DNA of 64,000 nt from Owenia fusiformis (lineage: Eukaryota; Annelida; Polychaeta; Sabellida; Oweniidae), in NCBI GenBank assembly GCA_903813345.2, contig CAIIXF020000007.1:3103730-3167729 (forward strand), read 5' to 3'. The notes under the pieces are model-generated. The model was not told the DNA's origin and did no database searches. It saw nothing but the letters and a program-made list of their open reading frames with translations. A program made the position numbers and the translations under genes. Numbering within the stretch: the stretch's first letter is position 1; each line of letters opens with the position of its first letter. Below, in pieces: positions 14,302-43,828 of this stretch.

Positions 14302-14307
14302 AATAAA
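14302..14307 (+). promoter_or_regulatory. Possible sacsin polyadenylation signal
   Basis: An AATAAA hexamer lies 243 nt after the sacsin stop codon. A second AATAAA follows at about 14436. No transcript evidence is available, so which one is used is unknown. Confidence 0.4.
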
Positions 14308-14429
14308 TCATCAATGACCATGTTTGTAAATGGGGTTTGTCCTCTGAAAATGTATATTGCATATTGAGATTACATGGTTAAAACATACATTTTTAGGATT
14401 TCGATATTCATGATACTACATTTACATGT

Positions 14430-15330
14430 ACATCTAAATAAAACTTTTGGTATAGCCATACAATGTGCAGCTTCAGTTTGAAAACTGAAATTAGTATACA
14501 TATAGCTGAATCAGATAATCAGTTTTGCTGAATTGTAATATTATAGAAATATTTAATTCTATTGAGATGAATACCTGTGCATCTTTCACAAGTGATATTC
14601 CACGAAGCCCGAATGGCTAGTGGAATATCATCTTGTGAATTTGTCACAGGTATTTACCAAAAATATTATTAAATATTTGTTTTTTTATTATTCACTGTTA
14701 TATACCTCACTCACATTAATTGAATAACAAACTATCGTTGTCTAATTAATCATTACAATGAACCCTGGGTATATATAAAATTAAAATTACACTGTACTAA
14801 GTCACTGGACTAATGTAGGCCATGGACCAATAAGAGAGGAATATGACAGTGATATAATAATATTTGATATATCAAAACCTGTGATAATGACCCTACAGTG
14901 TATAGCTTTTCTGTTTGTGAATTAGTGTAAATATACAGCTGATATAGTTTTATTGAATTTTACTAGTTGATATTATATCAATTTCAAGTTGAAAAGTCTG
15001 AAAAATAGTGTATACATACAGCTGATAATATTTTTGCTTTTTGATATTATTCAACATTATATCAAAACTTTTGGTATAGCCAAACAGTCCACAGCTTTCA
15101 ATAAAGAAAAGACTGAAAAATAGTGTATACATACAGCTGATAATATTTTTGCTTTTTGATATTATTCAACATTATATCAAAACTTTTGGTATAGCCAAAC
15201 AGTCCACAGCTTTCAATAAAGAAAAGACTGAAAAATAGTGTGTACATATAGCTGATAATATTTTTGCTTTTTGATATTGAATCAAAACTTTTGATACAGC
15301 CAGTGTACGGCTTTTCAATTTGAAGACTAA
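14430..15330. repeat. 115-bp tandem repeat
   Basis: The block TAGTGTATACATACAGCTGATAATATTTTTGC recurs in split form at 15006, 15121 and 15236, an exact 115-bp period. Each unit also carries ACTTTTGGTATAGCCA and CACAGCTTTCAATAAAG. Units at 15006 and 15121 are nearly identical; diverged units extend left to ~14430 and right to ~15330. Apparent reading frames through it are by-products of the repeat. Confidence 0.8.
14570..14654. repeat. Long near-perfect hairpin (foldback MITE)
   Basis: AATACCTGTGCA...TTCACAAGTGATATTCCAC pairs with GTGGAATATCATCTTGTGAA...TGTCACAGGTATT around a short loop (GAAGCCCGAATGGCTA). The arms are ~34 bp with a few mismatches. It lies ~510 nt beyond the sacsin stop, so it may fall in a 3' UTR if a distal polyadenylation site is used. 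The symmetry suggests a foldback MITE; a structured RNA is the alternative. Confidence 0.6.
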
Positions 15331-17689
15331 AAAATATTGAATGTATAGTTTTAACAAAGCACGCATTGATACCTAATGGCACCTCAAATTTTACCCAGCA
15401 TGCCTAAGATCTAATTCATACTTGGTTATCATACCAAAATCCATCTTCATGAAGTGACAAAAGCATTTTATGATTATTTGTCCAATGCCCAATGAAAATT
15501 GTAAAATATTGTTTCATACTGTAAATGTAGTATCACCTTGATAAGACATTGATGTAGGTCATCCTGAAAGTGCATTCATAATGTAAATGCCATCAGAGAA
15601 TGCTTTGTTCAAATACAATGAGGAGGGTTGAATTTACCCTTCTAGATGCACCACCAAAAAATAGTACATGTATGTAAAATCTTGCATTTTAATAGCATAA
15701 TAGTTATGTACAGTATAGTTAAATAGCTTTATTTTTGTGCAGTCGTGTTATGACATTCAAAGAGTCACTAAAAGAAATACCATAGATATCTTGAATTTGG
15801 TTGTAATCAGATGGTGTATTGTACAAAGAGTATTTTTAAATAAAATGTGGTATCTGCTGCGCATAATACCAAAAGGGTATTAATGTACCAGCTAACCAGT
15901 GTATCCTCATTTTATATATAGTAGAGGATGATCATGTGTGAGTGTAAGATGTTTTTTCGTATATTGCCACTTGATTTGTTTCTCTCGTATTAATTGTCAT
16001 TATTTTAGCATAAATTTCATATAAGCTGTTATGTAATATCGTCTGACATTTTGTTCCTTTGGGAATGTTTATTGAATAATCAGGGGAGAGAAAGTAGCAA
16101 GCCACTTGACAGATATAATGTAAAACATACCTGTACATTGATATCAAAGGATTATCATTATGATATTTAATGATCAAGATGTCAGACATATTGAAGATTT
16201 TTTTTCATTTATGTAAACAATATAAAAGTTAATGTTTATAACCAATGTTTGTGTTTGCAGTTTTGATGTTACATTTGTAATTGTCTGACATGTATGAAAA
16301 AAGTGTTACAAGTTATATGTTTCCAATGTAGTCCATGTAAACATAATACATGTATATTTATAACCAATTGTCTAACATGTATGAAAAAAGTGTTTCACAT
16401 ATTTATCCATGTATACTAGTAGTCCATGGAATTGTGTATACACTGACTTGATCAATGATCATTAAAAAGTACCCAAATGTTGCTGATACTAAAAGTATCT
16501 CATCATTTGACATTTGGTACTTATTCATAAAAATAGATATGAAAAATGATATATCATATGATATATCTTAACTAAAATCTATCCATTATTATAGCATTTG
16601 CTAGATTTAATTATTTCAAAACTCATCTTGATTTACATGATCAAAATTATTGGATATCCTAAGAAAATTAATTATTGCTTAAAATAAAAAGTTATTGAAA
16701 TTAAGTTTGTGTTTGTTAATAACAAATGAAATTAGAAAAAATTAATATGCATGCGTATCTGTAGTTGATGACACTTTCTTGATTCTTGATGTGTTTTAAT
16801 GAGCAAACCTCCAGAATTTTCTCCCATTAAGTCAAATCATACTTATTTTGATCAGATGATATGTGGCCATTAATATTTTGGGGAATATCAGTCAAATCTA
16901 TCTCTGCCTGGACACTGACATAGCCCTCAATGAGATCTCAAACATTTCTAGGAATAATTGATCCTTTTTAAAATTCTTCACCCACTGAGCATTTATTTGA
17001 AAGTAATTTGAAATGGGTGCCCATGGGCTTCTAAAGAGGGAACTTTTCATTGATATACCCCTCTTAAATAAATAACCATAAGTAAGTGTATTATGACAAA
17101 CTAAAACGTATGCTGCAGTATTGCACTTAATTTTCAGATATACACTCCACCAACTACAGAAGTTCTATTTTTCATGAATTTATTCATCAATTGTAGACTT
17201 TACTTTGAATAAGACATTATGAGATGGAAAATATCGATGCCCACAAAATATCTGTCATCATTATCAATATTAGAACTATTATACTACCTACATCATTTTC
17301 AGGATTTCTACCCATGGTGTATGCCTCATTGTAGACACTGCTCCAGAACTCACTCAATTCATTCTTTTTTCAACTCTATGGTGATTTTATGGCGTATATT
17401 GTCAGTTTGCAAGCATATCCGTGATTGGTCAAAATGTGATATGCCAGATTTAGTTGTTGTTATCAACCAACATTGACGAATATAGATTTTACAAGATTAC
17501 ATCATTCTTCATCCTTTAATTCGATCCAATGAAAGTTCAAGATAATTCGACATTGAAGATAATTCAACATTTGAAGATAATTCAACATTATAAGACTCCT
17601 CTGGGTGATATTACCAATGCATGATGTATATCGAGACTCCAAATCATCAGGTATCTTTCACAACTTGTACCGAAAATTATAAATTAAAT
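15331..17689. other. Intergenic stretch between convergent genes
   Basis: AT-rich sequence with no supported gene. It has a ~90-bp direct duplication (TGTCTGACATGTATGAAAAAAG near 16281 and a close copy near 16370) and a small tandem run of GAAGATAATTCAACATT-like units at ~17538-17590. The 3' UTR of DDX42 should extend into its right side. Confidence 0.5.
17179..17184 (-). promoter_or_regulatory. Possible DDX42 polyadenylation signal
   Basis: TTTATT on the + strand reads AATAAA on the minus strand, ~505 nt downstream of the DDX42 stop codon. Weak evidence on its own. Confidence 0.25.
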
Positions 17690-34971
<17,282 letters not shown>

Positions 34972-35210
34972 AGTGAATGGTTCCAGTTGAAAATCCAGAT
35001 CCCTGAAAATAAAATACATGCAGCATTGCCATAGACAGATTTCTGTTTGAATCTGGAAACCATTACTGACTTAAGAAGGGTGTTTCGCCAAATGGAAATA
35101 TCATTATATTATGAAGGAGTATCATGTCAGGAGGTGTAACTGGCACTGCAGCATTGAAAATATATGGACTGAATACTTTGATACATTGATTCTTTTTCAA
35201 TATTTTTTAA

Positions 35211-35500
35211 CCTCTTGAATCCCAGGCTCTAAAATTGGCATGAAACCAGAGAATTTTTCATTTTTTGCCACCTTTTGACATTTTATTACATACCTATACA
35301 ACTTTAGATGCTTAGTAAAATTGGACGGCAGAGATGATTTCTACACGTTTTAAAACAATTTTTGTGTAAATTGGATGAAAATTGTTCAAATGAGAGCAAT
35401 TTTTGTGAAAAATTTTGTGACAGATTTTCTCGTCCCTCTGGGCACCAGTCTTATTTCATTTGTGACGGATAATTATCCGCCACTCTGGGTATTCAAGAGG
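35211..35500. mobile_element. piggyBac-like MITE with TTAA target duplication
   Basis: CCTCTTGAATCCCAGG at the left mirrors CTGGGTATTCAAGAGG at the right, one base different in the aligned inverted repeat. TTAA sits immediately outside both ends (35207-35210, 35501-35504). A 290-bp length, no coding capacity and a TTAA site fit a piggyBac-type MITE. Located upstream of the first coding exon of DDX42, so within its first intron or its promoter-proximal DNA. Confidence 0.8.
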
Positions 35501-36699
35501 TTAATATTTTTAAAAGCATTGTAAATTTACCATTTGAGAAACAAAATTCTCTCTTCTGAATAATAAGTTTTGACTAACAGACTAGTGTACAACAAAGCAA
35601 GTCATTTTAACTGAGGTTGAGTGATGAACAAAATGGGGCAACCTCTGCGTTTTGTAGTATGTCGACCATTTCTTAAACCTGGAATAGAAGAGTGAGATGA
35701 GATTGGTCTACCAGAATAAGATCGTGGACAGTGTCAGTCATGGTGATGGTCTAGCCAAACCTTTCTCACAGTGTAATCTACTCACTGTATTTGATGTCTC
35801 ATAGATTCTCCGCCACACAATGTTCCATGCAAAAATGGGGGTAATGACTCAATTGACAAATCCAATCCATCCAATCCAAATATCATGCTCCATATCTATA
35901 TAAGCCCAAGTACTTAATTTATAATAAATAGTCCATACTTTACAAGTAAATGTGGTGTTTTGATTGTTTTATTGTTGTTGAAATGTGCTCAACATTTCAT
36001 CAACTTTCATTTTAATTCTTGCTTCTTAATGTTACATGATGTGACATGACATGTGAGTGTGACACTATTTAACTAATTTGCAACGTTAACAAAGATTTCC
36101 AGTGAATGAAGATTCCAGTATTATTACAATTTGTCTACCAGATTTGTCATCACTATATACTATATAGATTATTTTATAAAACTGATGTATCTTTGCCATA
36201 GACTTGTTAGACTTTAAAAGATGGCTACATTGATTGAAAGAACCCTATGCTCTTAAAACAACAAATAACAAGCAATGAAAATAATGTAAATAGTTCTTTG
36301 TGTGCCAAAATAGATCTAATATAAAAATGAATACGAACAAGGTTTCATAGCAAGCGCAAGCCCGGGATATAGAAGAAGAAGAAGAAGGTAGAGACCCTGG
36401 GGGGTTCACTGTATTTAAATCTTGACGGGGATCCTCGGCGTACATGGGGTACCTTTTTTGACATTTGGTATGGATATAGATCCAAATTTTAGGATCTGGT
36501 ATGAGAATGCCCCCCAAAATTGTTACTTTTGAGGTACGGGAATGGTTGGATTTTTCCACTTTCTGGTATGAGAATGGTCATGTAAATATAAAAGGGGGTT
36601 TTGTCACATAATCACATAAGGTGGTAATACGTTTTCATGTTGCACGTTACTAATCAGAATTACTTTCACGTTTCACGTCCTTGATCATCAAAATAATAC

Positions 36700-37445
36700 A
36701 TTCACATTTCACGAAGATCAAATATCATTACTTTCATGTTTCAAAGGCGTTAAATAAATCGCTAAACTGTCCAATGGCAAAACACAGACTCAGCGAAATC
36801 ACTCTCCATTTTGCTTGCAAGACTTGCAAAGTCCAGATGATGGTCACATAGTCCAGATATCTCAGTATATCAGGTCGATCTTTGTATTCGCTGGATTGGC
36901 CTGCTATTGGTTGAATTCCTACTAAGTCGTTATTATTGACCAATCAAAATAGAAGAAAAGAAATTAAAATATTGATATCCCGATGGTATTACACCTCTCT
37001 TATGTTAATCTTTGTCGCGTTTTTTAACTGGTGTTATGATTGGCTAAAAACAGAAAAGTTTAGAAATAGGAACTAATTACATGTGAGTTTACAAAGTCGA
37101 TAAATAAGATGTATCACAAAAGCGAATGTAGGATCAAATGTATTCTCGCCGAACGAATTTTCATTTATTCTGAAAACGTAGCACGAAATAACAAGACTGA
37201 ACGGCGTCACAGAGGTCTCATAATTCAAAATACCAAGCACGAGGCAATGTTTATTGACTTCACGATGCACGGGGTTAACTTCATGGACGTCTGCACGGGC
37301 CTGCAGGACTTGCATTTCACGTTTCTCATTCAATCAAGATCCACTAAAACGCTGCACGTCCGAACCCTTTCCATAGCCTCCAGTAACACATATTCATTCC
37401 AGGTTAATCTATAAATCAATGGCCGAGTTGGCATTAATTGCAAGT
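36700..37445. promoter_or_regulatory. Possible divergent promoter region
   Basis: CpG is visibly more frequent here than in the surrounding AT-rich spacer (e.g. ACGGCGTCAC, TCTCGCCGAACG, CACGGGCCTGCAGG). It lies upstream of DDX42 (minus) and upstream of the plus-strand gene at 49.5 kb. At 37420 an ATG (ATGGCCGAGTTGGCATT) is followed by a consensus donor, GCAA/GTAAGTGG at 37444-37445, so this could be the first, possibly non-coding, exon of a plus-strand transcript. Joining it to the exon at 49481 gives an early stop, so the ATG would be an upstream ORF. Inference only. Confidence 0.3.
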
Positions 37446-38422
37446 AAGTGGGAATTTTTGTCTTTTATGTAACTTTATACGCTTATGTGTGGATTGTGCG
37501 GCCAAGGTAAAATATGCAGAATTTTGATGCAGGCGTGTACTCGTATAAAACTGAGGGGATAGTTATTTATAACAAAATTACAGGTTTTACATTAAATGGA
37601 CTATATAGAGGTCATATTAAAGCACCAGAATAAAGGATATAACCAACCAACTTTTGTTGGATGGATATGGAACCTCACACCTTAAGAAAAGAGATTTCCC
37701 CGGTCAAATATTTTGTAAAAATTATTGAAAACAGAAAAAGTTTGTTCAGTATTGATATAAAATAAAGTCAGTGTATGATCCTAAGAGCCTATGTTTCGAA
37801 TTACATATCATTAAGTATGAGAATTGTCTTGCTCGTTTGTTTATCTTGTTTGATAACGATAGTATTGTCTGTTTATTGTGGATATCTTAGAAAACTTACC
37901 ACAAAACACGAATCCCGATGGGCAGGATTACGCTATTTTCTCTCGATGTTTTCGAGATAATATGAGATTTGGATGAGATTTCTTAATTCTGCATTCTGAT
38001 TGGTGGAAAAGGTAAACACCGAAAATCTGTACGAGCGTGTAAAATTTTCGCTCTTATTTCTCATAATACATGAATTATAGGGTAGGTACAATGATTTTAT
38101 CTTTTACGCCTTACTCTTCAAAGTTTTATGTATGATTTATCTCAATGTAACACAGGAATTAAACCTAGTACTTTTGTCTATAATTGATCCAAAATAAAAT
38201 GGTTGATTTTTCAAGATTTTCAATTTGCTGAGTTGGCCTCCCATTTATTTCATTATTAAAGTCATCCTTGTGAAGTTCAGTTCATTCTTTTCCTAACTAA
38301 GTACTGTGATAATCAAACATTTCAAGGTAAAGTGTGATATGTGTTACTAGTTACATTAAATAATAAATGTTTTCGCGATGTGCCCTAAAGATGAAAAAGA
38401 GAACAATTGGTGAGACCCTAGG

Positions 38423-38881
38423 GCTATCTGTTGCAAGACTTATGCAACCGCAGGCTGTCCAATTGTCCCGCAATTTGCGTATTTGTCACGCATTTGCTGG
38501 AAAATCACCAGTTATTTGTGCATGACAGAATATGTCACACAAATACGCATTTTACCTGATTACTGTCGTTCGGACTTTTCACGGGGATACTGTATATGTC
38601 GCACATTTTCATCGAAATATTTTGTACCTACCCATCCATCAGGACTTGCAAATATTGTCACACTTATATGAGGCTTTAACATGGTCAAGGTCATGGCAGG
38701 CCTTGCAATATAATACAGCATTGTCATGGTTATACTATGGGCTTTCACTAGTTGAAAGCCCATGGTTATACCAGGCTTTCATGATAACACTACCACAGTC
38801 ATGGCAGGATCCTTGTGAAACTTAAAAATACTTAATAACACGGTGACAGTCGTGCCAGGCATAAGTCTTGCAACAGATAGC
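38423..38881. mobile_element. Inverted-repeat element with internal hairpin
   Basis: GCTATCTGTTGCAAGACTTA plus TGC (38423-38445) is perfectly inverted at 38859-38881. Inside, ATGGGCTTTCA-CTAGT-TGAAAGCCCAT forms an exact 11-bp stem, amid several TCATGGCAGG and TCATGGTTATA motifs. 459 bp, no coding capacity; target duplication not identified. Confidence 0.65.
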
Positions 38882-38952
38882 ATGTGCAATTTGGTAGACT
38901 ACCCGGGGTAGACTATCTAAGGGATTCAGGTCTTTTTTAGCCAAACCTGGCC

Positions 38953-39005
38953 CAGTTATCTACTCCTGACATCATAGATCTACCTAGTCAGGGAGTAGAT
39001 AACTA
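38953..39005. repeat. Short hairpin
   Basis: AGTTATCTACTCCTGAC pairs with GTCAGGGAGTAGATAACT (one bulged G) around a ~16-nt loop. No gene context; it could be the tip of a decayed foldback element. Confidence 0.6.
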
Positions 39006-39071
39006 GGCTAGAGCAGTTTTGCTAGTCATTTTTATGCTTCGCTAGAACGCACTTGTAATGGTAATAATATC

Positions 39072-40072
39072 CAGTGATCTCCCCAGGATTTTTTCATAGC
39101 AGGGGGGGATTTTTTAACAAGTTTCGCCGCTCACTTCGCTCGCTATATAAACACCAATTCTCATTTAGAAAACATTTTATTTAACAATACATGATAATAT
39201 GCTTGTAGTGTCATGAGTATTCATTGTTCATTGTGTTTCCTTAAAGTCTTCTGTCCCTACATCTTCTGGGGTGCATGTCAAACCACCCCCCAACCTCCCC
39301 CATGCTGCCTCAAAATCGAACACCTCTTCCCTTGGTCCATTTATGATAATGTTGAGGACCCTGTCCACTGTTTCTACTTTCATTCTATTCTTTAGATAAG
39401 TCTTTTTAATTTTACCCATTTTTTTTTGAGTTTCCCGCATAAAGAACCGGAAGTCGAACTTCTTTATCATGACAACCATCAAAAGCAAGATTTGAACATT
39501 AATTCGTTCGCAATTATAATAACTATTAATAAAAAATAATACTTCATTGTCAAATTGTAGTTTTAGTCGTTTTTATGTTTGTTTTATTCCAAATTGGCGA
39601 TTTTGATGATCGGTGATCATATCACTCCGCGTTGCAGTATAGGTTCAACTGTTAACTTTTTCTAATTTTCTGAACGCACGCATCAAATGAACGATTTTGA
39701 TAGGTTAGAATGTTTTGGGCGCATACGTAGTCAAATCAAGTGATCGAACCGAACCTGGGGCAGATTATGTCGATGACGCACAATGAGTAATAGATAATTT
39801 GATTGGATATTTCGTAACTAATCATGAGTTTTGAGCCAATCAGAAGACATTTAAGATTCGTCCTTCGGAATGGCAAATCGGGAAAAACTTTTTGAAAAAG
39901 TTTTGAATTTTATGTGATTTCGTCGAATATCCAGGAGAATAAAATAATGTACGTAAGTTTTGAAGTAGCGGGGCGCTAAGCAGGGCGGGCGAAGCAAGCA
40001 GGGGGGAACAGGGCGGGGAAAACGAGTGAGCAGGGGGGAGCGCCATGCAATTAGATTCTGGGGAGAACCCAG
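39072..40072 (-). mobile_element. hAT transposon relic
   Basis: CAGTGATCTCCCCAG at the left and CTGGGGAGAACCCAG at the right are degenerate inverted ends, each followed inward by a G-rich AGGGGGG run. On the minus strand, 39228-39488 reads KIKKTYLKNRMKVETVDRV, then LNIIINGPREEVFDFEAAW, which resembles the C-terminal dimerisation end of hAT/ZNF862-type transposases. The rest of the transposase is gone. No clear 8-bp duplication remains. Confidence 0.55.
39228..39488 (-). pseudogene. hAT transposase C-terminal fragment
   Basis: An 86-codon open stretch whose central part has the basic KTYLKNRM segment followed by the INGP..FDFE..W pattern that ends many hAT-family transposases. It lacks the catalytic D, D and E regions and any zinc finger. 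It lies inside the inverted ends at 39072 and 40072. Resemblance judged by eye. Confidence 0.45.
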
Positions 40073-42425
40073 ATATCGGTGAGGTGAGATTCATTTGCTC
40101 TTTACAGATTTAAAATTGGACTTATGGTTACAAAGTTATCGCAAAAACACATCTTTGTTGTCTTGGTTTTTCCTGAAAATATCCAGTCATCTGAAATATC
40201 ATTATCTATTGACTTTAGCACCTTCATCTACAATAAACAATAATTTTTCACCCTCCCATATGATATATAATATCACTATACCCCCCCCCCCCCCGTTAAA
40301 GGTTTGAATTTTAAGGTCAAAGGTATGTGAGTTTAAAGAATATTCAAAAAATCTGTCCACCTGCTTAGATAAGAAAATATGCAGAGACATGCTTATTTTT
40401 ACACATTTTGTTGGTTTTTGCTGTAAAATAAAAACTACAAGTAAATAGACATAATACATGTAGGATATATTTATTTTGAAAGAATCATACATAGCAGCGT
40501 GAGTTAGCAACAGCTGTAATTGCATCATTTTTAGGTTGTCCAATCTCAACACAGAGGTGACTGAACCCCTATAATTGGATATTGATGGCTTTTATGTGTC
40601 AAAAATGTTCATTTTTAGGAGTAAACATAAACATATTGTCTAGCTTCATACCTTGATATATTGCCTGAATCATTTTGGCAATGATCTTTATGATATATTT
40701 ATCATGAAAACACTATTCATGAAAGTATCCATCCTTTATACAGTCAAATTCATCAGGTTACTGTAAAGTCTAGTTTATTTGCCTTTGCTAGAATAAAGTA
40801 ATCAATAAACAGCCCCCCCCCCCAGAGTTTTTTAACAATTACTTGGGGAGGGGGAATTATTTATTTTCCTTCACTGTTCTCTGTTTCCCATGTCTGCAAA
40901 AATAGACCACAATCCACATGCAAAGTGACAGTAAAAGATGTATTTATAATTGAGAGATTTTTATTATATTAAGTAAAAAAGTATAATATTGTTATTGTCT
41001 TAATATTGCTTCTCGGTGGGTGTATGACTAATTTTCTAATTATGATAAAACAGAGCAAAATACATGAACATTGTACAGTCAGTGAAAATAATATGTTTAT
41101 AATGAACATGATGCATTTGACACACTTGAAATTGTGACATATTAATTTACTATCATGATATCATGAATTTCTGTATGATGATGATAAATGATGATCATAT
41201 CAGTTATGAATTTTTAATGAACCCACATTAAGATCAAAGTCTTGGTAAGTAATTCTATATAGTTTATTGTAACTTTCCCTCTCAAAAAGTGTCATGTAGG
41301 CCTTGATTAATTCACTCTTGAAAATTTGAGAAAAAATGAACGAATTACTTAAGTAATCATACATATTTAAGTATTGATATATATTTTCTTGTCAAAATGT
41401 GAGTATGCTACAAGGCTTTAAGTAGTATTTGATAATGTGAACTTTTAGCATAGTTAAGGTGTTGAAATGAACATATAAATTATTTTCAAGTTTTTGCCAA
41501 GTTAAGGTCACGAATATATATAATAAAAGGACTATTATAGTTCAATAGAGATTACATCAGCTGTATGTAAAGGTAGCATCAGGTCAAGATATAAGGTCAA
41601 GTATTATGCCATTTCCTTTCAAAGTATTATGTCAACTTACCAAATCAATCCATAGTATGGATATAGAAAATCTACATCGTACTGCTTGTCCCTATATTTT
41701 ATGCTGCATATATCTTTGGATTTTGGGAAGATACAGCCACCATATGGTTGCCGTAAATCAAATGTGACTGCACTGAGACATTAGGTAACCACAAGCTAAG
41801 TTTATTTATGGTATGACCTCAAGAATTTAATCACAGTTCCTGTAATCAGAGTAAAATTACTGTGACTGTATAAAAGTTGCATTAAAATAATATTGATATG
41901 GTGCTACAAAATCAAAGACAGAAAATTAATTTAGACTAGTGTACGGCTGCATCATATGTTAACCATGGGATAATTAGTCACATTATTTATTAATTTCTTA
42001 GTGTTCACAGTTAAACACTTTTCAAAATACATACACAATTTTTAAGAACATATACAAACATTATAGACTATAGTTTACCAGCTATCAAATGCAAAGATTA
42101 TTTATAATAAGCCTATAAATTAGATATTGCTACTGAAACATGTACCAGTGTACCAATGTATAAAAATATAATAGGGAAGTTTATTCTTGGTGTACAGTTT
42201 ATATGTTTCACAAGGAGTGTGCTATCCTTACTCGGTGTGTTTATTTCATGGTATGAGGAAAGTAGTTCTATTAAAAACCTTTTTTGGGACTTCAATGGTA
42301 TACTGCAGTACCATCTTTGGATAGAATACTCTAATTTGCAGAAATATAATGCACAGAATAACTGGGAAACATGTGATCATAACAGTGAACGGTAAACTAT
42401 TTGGGATTATTTTCTGTGGACGGAT
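40073..42425. other. Spacer without recognised genes
   Basis: AT-rich sequence with a 14-nt C run at 40281-40294 and a shorter one at ~40806. No exon with a convincing acceptor and donor pair or recognisable domain, and no RNA gene seen. Confidence 0.4.
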
Positions 42426-42827
42426 GAGCTTGGTAGGGAATAGGGAACGCCTCTGTCCGTCCCTCTGTGTGTCCGTCCATCTGTCTGTCCGGGCAATAAC
42501 TCAAATACTGTTGGCCCGATTTTATTCATATTCTGTACACATATATCCCATGGGGGTTGAAATTCTGCTCAAAAGCCGATTTTCAAAGTGGCGGCCATTT
42601 TAGTGCCGATTTTACAGTAATTTAGGTGCAATATGTAAAACTGTAATAGCAATATGTTTTAAATGTAAAAGAATTATATAGGACATTAATAAAGCTAGAA
42701 ATGTAGATCTTAAAGAGGCACATGACAGCCATCTTGAAAAATGGCGGCCTATACTCGTTATTTTACGATCTTTGCTGTTACTCGAAAAGTTGTAGAGCGA
42801 TTTTGTTCATATTTGGTATGTGATTAC

Positions 42828-43207
42828 TAGAGGTGTCACGGATACCCGATTTTGTTCGGATCCGAGGAATTATGCCCTCAGAACGGAACACGGAACAAAA
42901 ATTAAGAATTTCAGTTCGGTTCTGGAACAAGAACATTTTACCCTTTCACAACTTCTGGCCCTTGAATCTCCACAAAACAGCATTTTTCTTTCAATATTTT
43001 GTATCAAAAGAGGTTCATTCTTTTTACTCCTTCTCTTTGAAGAGTTTTGAAGAGCTTTTCGCTACCAAATAGACCTAGATGATCAGATTATTTTAATCTA
43101 ATATATGCAGTCACTCTGTTCCGAACCATTCCGAAACTGTTCCGTTCCGAAGCAAAATGTTCCGAACCGAACCGTACCGACTTTTTTTTTGTTCCGTGAC
43201 ATCTTTA
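42828..43207. mobile_element. hAT-like MITE
   Basis: TAGAGGTGTCACGG at the left and CCGTGACATCTTTA at the right are short inverted ends on 380 bp. The flanks GTGATTAC and GTGAATAT look like an 8-bp target duplication with two changes. An uninterrupted copy of the same host repeat at ~43725 (TTTGGTATGTGAATACTATA) shows the empty site. The interior is rich in GTTCCGAACCGAACC and TTCGGTTCTGGAACA motifs. Confidence 0.75.
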
Positions 43208-43828
43208 GTGAATATTATAAGCATGGCACACTGTCTAATGACACTTTTGGTAGAAGGGGGCCATTTTTGAAAAATGGCCACCATTTTAACATATTTTACT
43301 ATAACTCAAAAAGTAGTGGAGCGATTTTGTTTACCCTGCGTGCAGAGTCTAGTTAAACTACACTCTGCCTAGGAGAGACCATATTGCAGTTTAATAGCCT
43401 CACCCCCACGACGGGTACCAGTGACAGTTTGGGTAGTAAATCACTTCTGACTTACGCGCTGACCTTTCTTCCACCAATCAGCGAGCTTGAAGAAACACAC
43501 CAAATGCGTTCTAATTAAATACGCGCATGTCATTGGTCAATTCCGGGCTCAACGATGACGTCAGAGGGAATGACCATATTTTGAATGTCGGTCAAATTTG
43601 GCGACGAACACTGATTGGCGCGGTGAGTTCACAGGTTTATTCTAGTTTGAAAGAGTGAAGACGAAGCTCTCTTTTAAGAAGTGAAGTCAAATGAAAGGGT
43701 AGATTTTATTCATACATGTATTTGGTATGTGAATACTATAAGCATGGCATTCTGTATAATGACACTTTTGACACTAATGACACTAGAAGATGGCCATTTT
43801 GAAAAATGGCTGCCATTTTTGCGATATA

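Noticed and set aside
36245-36559. 104-codon minus-strand frame
   Set aside because: Contains a Ser run from a GAAGAAGAAGAAG microsatellite and no domain; regarded as chance.
37073-37414. Open frames on both strands in the CpG-richer block
   Set aside because: No domain, no acceptor and overlapping frames on opposite strands; more likely promoter or non-coding exon sequence.
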